NCBI GenBank assembly: GCA_014885115.2
Contig: WKLE02000085.1
Location: 1 to 49,965, forward strand
Source of the DNA: Asterionellopsis glacialis
Taxonomy: Eukaryota > Bacillariophyta > Plagiogrammaphyceae > Rhaphoneidales > Asterionellopsidaceae
Reading direction: 5' to 3'
Length of the DNA: 49,965 nucleotides
A program made the translations under genes and the position numbers. Numbering within the stretch: the stretch's first letter is position 1; the number at the start of each line of letters is the position of its first letter. The notes under the pieces were generated by a model that saw only the letters and a program-made list of their open reading frames with translations, was not told where the DNA came from and made no database searches. Positions 47,001-49,965 of the stretch are shown one piece after another.

Positions 47001-49769
47001 ATGAAATTCGCAAAAGCAACTCTTGTAAGCTTTTTGGTGCTGTCTGGGGATACTCTTCTTCCTGGGCAGCAACACCTGCAGTATGGCGTGGAAGGGTTTG
47101 TGTTTCCATCGACATCATCAAGAACTTACAGTAGAAACACAGCAGTAGCATCCATTCCTGAGCAAGAACGAAAAGAGGCTGTGGGGAGTAGTTCTATACT
47201 GCCGCCACCTCCACAAAAAAAGAAGATTAAAAAGCAGAAAAAGAAAGACGACGAACGACAAATGTCGGAACAGATGTCAGCAGAAGTAGAAATAAATGGA
47301 TGGAATGGTAAATCCATTCCAGAAAAGCTACCGAAGCTGTCAGAATTGATGAAAATGACAAATTCAGAAGATTTGACCAACACTTTAGGGAAACAGCAAG
47401 AGTATTCAAGACAGAAGAATGTTGCAAGGAGAAAGAATGAAATACCAAAGAAAAGAAATATTAGAAATCCCAAAAGCATGAATGAGCCATGGAAGGCAAG
47501 CTATATGGCGTCCAATGCAACACAGAAAAGAATAAAGGACTCCATTCATAGGTATCCCAAAAGTTTTCCGATGAAGCGTGCCACAGCTGTGCTTGAAACA
47601 TTGCTCATGACGTTGCCAGAAAACTGCAATGAAGCCAACGTCGTTTGTGCTTTGACACTTAGTGCCAAGGTATTAGCAACTGCGGGGAAAACACCTCCAT
47701 CGCAACAATTTCGATCGTATCTCATAGAAACACTGGATATTTTGCATGAACTTGTGTCCACGGAACAATTGAGTGTACGACAATTGTGCAATGCAGTATG
47801 GGCAATTGCAAAGCATTATAATCGAGATCCATCTTTGCTACCCCCTCCTCCAATCACAGCTGCAACCTCTACTGATGATGTTTTGGGTGTAGCTGAAACA
47901 TGGGTACTTCAGAACGAAACAAAGCAAAGTGCAGAAAAGCGACTTGAAGAAACTGTTGATAAGATAGCCTCGCAACTCACAACTCTCTTACGTCGGGATT
48001 CTCAAAAGGCTGGTGCAAGGATGCCTAAAGTTGGTGAACTTGCCATGGCAAGTTGGGCATTCGCTATAGTCAGACCACGAACGGTCCCACCGGGTTGGAT
48101 GGCACCTAGAAGATTGGGGCGTTTACCACAAACGTCTCGAGTACCGCAGTCATCAAGAGTAGTTGAATACATTACTTTTGAACAATGGGCCAACGATAAT
48201 GGAGAACCAATGTCTGAAGGCTGCACACCCGATGCAACTGATCAGCTTTTCGATGCCATTGGTGCAGTGCTATGCAGTGACGACGATGAGAATAAACCAG
48301 ACAATAGCCTACCGCTTGAGACAGCTACATGGAATGAATTAGCTAACATTGTATGGGCATGTGCATCTCACGGTCAATGCCAGACCCCAATGTCTGACAA
48401 ATTAGTAATGACGATTGCGCAAGAGGCTAGTCGCCGCCTCAACGAGGGAAGTGAAGAAGAAGTGTCTAGCGTACTCCCTCGTGATATTTCTCAAATGGTC
48501 TGGGCCCTTGGAACTCTTCAGACTGACAATTTTAAATTAGGCGATGATCTCGTTAGATTGGTAGATGCAACTGCAGGTCATTGTCTGTTAGGTTCAGGAA
48601 GTTCGAATCAGTCACTGGTACAATGGAGCTGTCCTGACTTGGTACAACTTGCTGTATCTATGGCACATGCACGTATTGATCATATACCCCTCTTGAATGT
48701 TATTTTTGAAGAATCTCTAGATCGCCTAAGAAAGCATGATCAACATACGCAGATAGAAGATCCCGAACGTCGAAGTTTCCTCATGTGGGAAATTAGCGTG
48801 CTATTATGGGCACAGGCACGTTTGAATTTAAAGTCTAATCATGGGGGCGTATTTGAAGACTTTGCAGCATCTGCATCTAGATACATCGTGGAGAATATGG
48901 ACTCGGATAATCATGGTGGTCTAGGATCGCAGGAACAAGCTAACATTGCCTGGTCTTTAACTGTATTGGAAAATTATGACTCTCCTGATTCAATCGCGTT
49001 GTTACAAAGAATCTTTCGAGATGCCGCAACAACTAGTAAGGCACATAAGGTAATCCAACTTGAGCATGCTCATCAACTATGGCAGGCTTTGTTTTTGTTG
49101 GAAGATGAATGCCCTGAGGCTGTTAAAGAAGTACCAAAATGGTTTTATCAATTTTTGGAGAAACGTTGGAAAGCCGAAAAGTCTCGAACGAAACTAAGTA
49201 GTGCGAGACATCGTTCTTTAAGCGACACTTTGGATTTGATGGGTATATCTCATTACAATGAACATGACGAAGATATTGACGTGGCTATTGTGCTGAAAGA
49301 GGAAACATTATGGACAAACTCCGCTGCCAAGTCAGATCATAAGGATGCAAGACATAAAGTCGCTGTTGAATTTGATGGCCCTAGTCACTTTACTAGAGAA
49401 GAAAATTTTGATGGAAATCGATGGCCACAACGACCACGAGCTCTAGGCCATACAGTCCTAAAATACAGGCTACTGAAGAAACAAGGTTGGGTCGTAGTTC
49501 GGGTACCCTACTATGAATTCGATAAAATTCCATTTTGGGCAAGCATGGTAAGTAATATTCAAATTAGTGTTTTTTCCTTGTAACTTTTCCACCCTGACTC
49601 TCTCATAAATATATATTATTATTATTTATCATTATCCTTTTGCATGACACAGGAGAGGCAAAGATATTTGCAAAGATTATTGAAGACTCATGCAAATATT
49701 AAGTTCAGTACTGTGGATGTTAGTGAATATAAAGCAATAGTGCCCAATCGTGGCTCAAGATTTGACTGA
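47001..49769 (+). CDS. RAP-domain RNA-binding protein (organellar, OPR/FASTK-like helical repeats)
   Basis: Exons are 47001-49547 and 49653-49769 (intron 105 bp, GTAAGT donor, phase 0), giving 887 residues. It starts with a signal-peptide-like segment (KFAKATLVSFLVLSGDTLL) and VEG|FVFPS, which resembles the plastid ASAFAP motif; a Lys-rich region follows. The middle ~550 residues are helical repeats with recurring Trp-Ala motifs (LCNAVWAIAKHYN, ELAMASWAFAIVRP, ELANIVWACASHG, DISQMVWALGTL, EQANIAWSLTVLE), as in OPR or FASTK-type RNA-binding solenoids. The C-terminal RAP domain is clear: VAVEFDGPSHFTREE, LGHTVLKYRLLKKQGWVVV, RVPYYEFDKI, finishing in exon 2 with ERQRYLQRLL. Such proteins mature or stabilise specific organelle RNAs. 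Confidence 0.92.
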
Positions 49770-49965
49770 ATTTCAAATAGCTTGTTCACATATCAATTAC
49801 ACATGGTAGCTCCATTATAGCTTCAATTTTAAATTAATTACAAAGACAAGATGCAAATAAAGAGAATTTTCCGCATTTAAAAAAATATGATACTCAAAAA
49901 TGGAAAAATGAAAACTGCCTAGATATTTCTCATGAGTACAGTAGAGTATCAATAAAAGGATGCAT

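Noticed and set aside
1..49965. CRISPR array, rRNA, integrase or intact transposon
   Set aside because: No regular spacer array, rRNA signature, transposase or reverse transcriptase frame, or terminal repeats were seen by eye.

Overview
This is nuclear DNA of a photosynthetic stramenopile, most likely a diatom. Genes are protein-coding with short GT-AG introns (95-226 bp), AT-rich with many Asn, Gln and Ser codon runs. Several predicted proteins begin with a signal peptide followed by an ASAFAP-type cleavage site (SAF|TPP, STF|TPAP, EAF|TAP, ESF|APS), the bipartite targeting signature of complex red-lineage plastids. A Zn2Cys6 regulator, a fused TrpE-TrpG anthranilate synthase and KOW-repeat proteins also fit. 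The species cannot be fixed from the sequence alone.

Layout, left to right: mitochondrial EF-G (-, cut by the window start); a repeat-bearing gap; a Zn2Cys6 factor (+); an atypical short-chain dehydrogenase (-); an SppA-type signal peptide peptidase (+, 3 exons); a minus-strand KOW-repeat locus that reads, in one frame through two stop codons, into a badly damaged cellular RNA-dependent RNA polymerase; an RNF5/RNF185-like RING protein (+); a secreted LigB-fold protein (-); a GDSL/SGNH-like membrane protein (+); a GNAT-like protein (+); a thylakoid-lumen protein (-, 2 exons); a GT60-like glycosyltransferase (+, 4 exons); a ZIP zinc transporter (+); the FCP1 CTD phosphatase (-, 2 exons); a plastid membrane protein with a UVR-like tail (+, 2 exons); a repeat-rich 2.2 kb gap; an EF-hand NCKX cation exchanger (+, 3 exons); plastid anthranilate synthase TrpEG with C-terminal SAP-like modules (-, 2 exons); a Golgi-type glycosyltransferase (-); two paralogous DUF2358-like genes (-); and a RAP-domain protein (+, 2 exons).

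Most of the genes are unrelated housekeeping or organelle genes, arranged as divergent and convergent pairs. The gaps of 86 to 128 bp between some convergent 3' ends suggest overlapping UTRs. I see no operon logic, CRISPR array, rRNA or convincing tRNA, and no intact transposon.

The most unusual locus is at 9428-13612. It consists of KOW modules, two of them within a near-identical 267 bp tandem duplication, followed by an RdRP that keeps its DGDLDGD catalytic motif but carries at least four in-frame stops (TGA, TAA and TAG all occur) and at least three frame changes. I read it as the remnant of a KOW-RdRP fusion gene, a domain pairing I do not recognise from described RNA-silencing polymerases. 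Its first 667 codons are still open.
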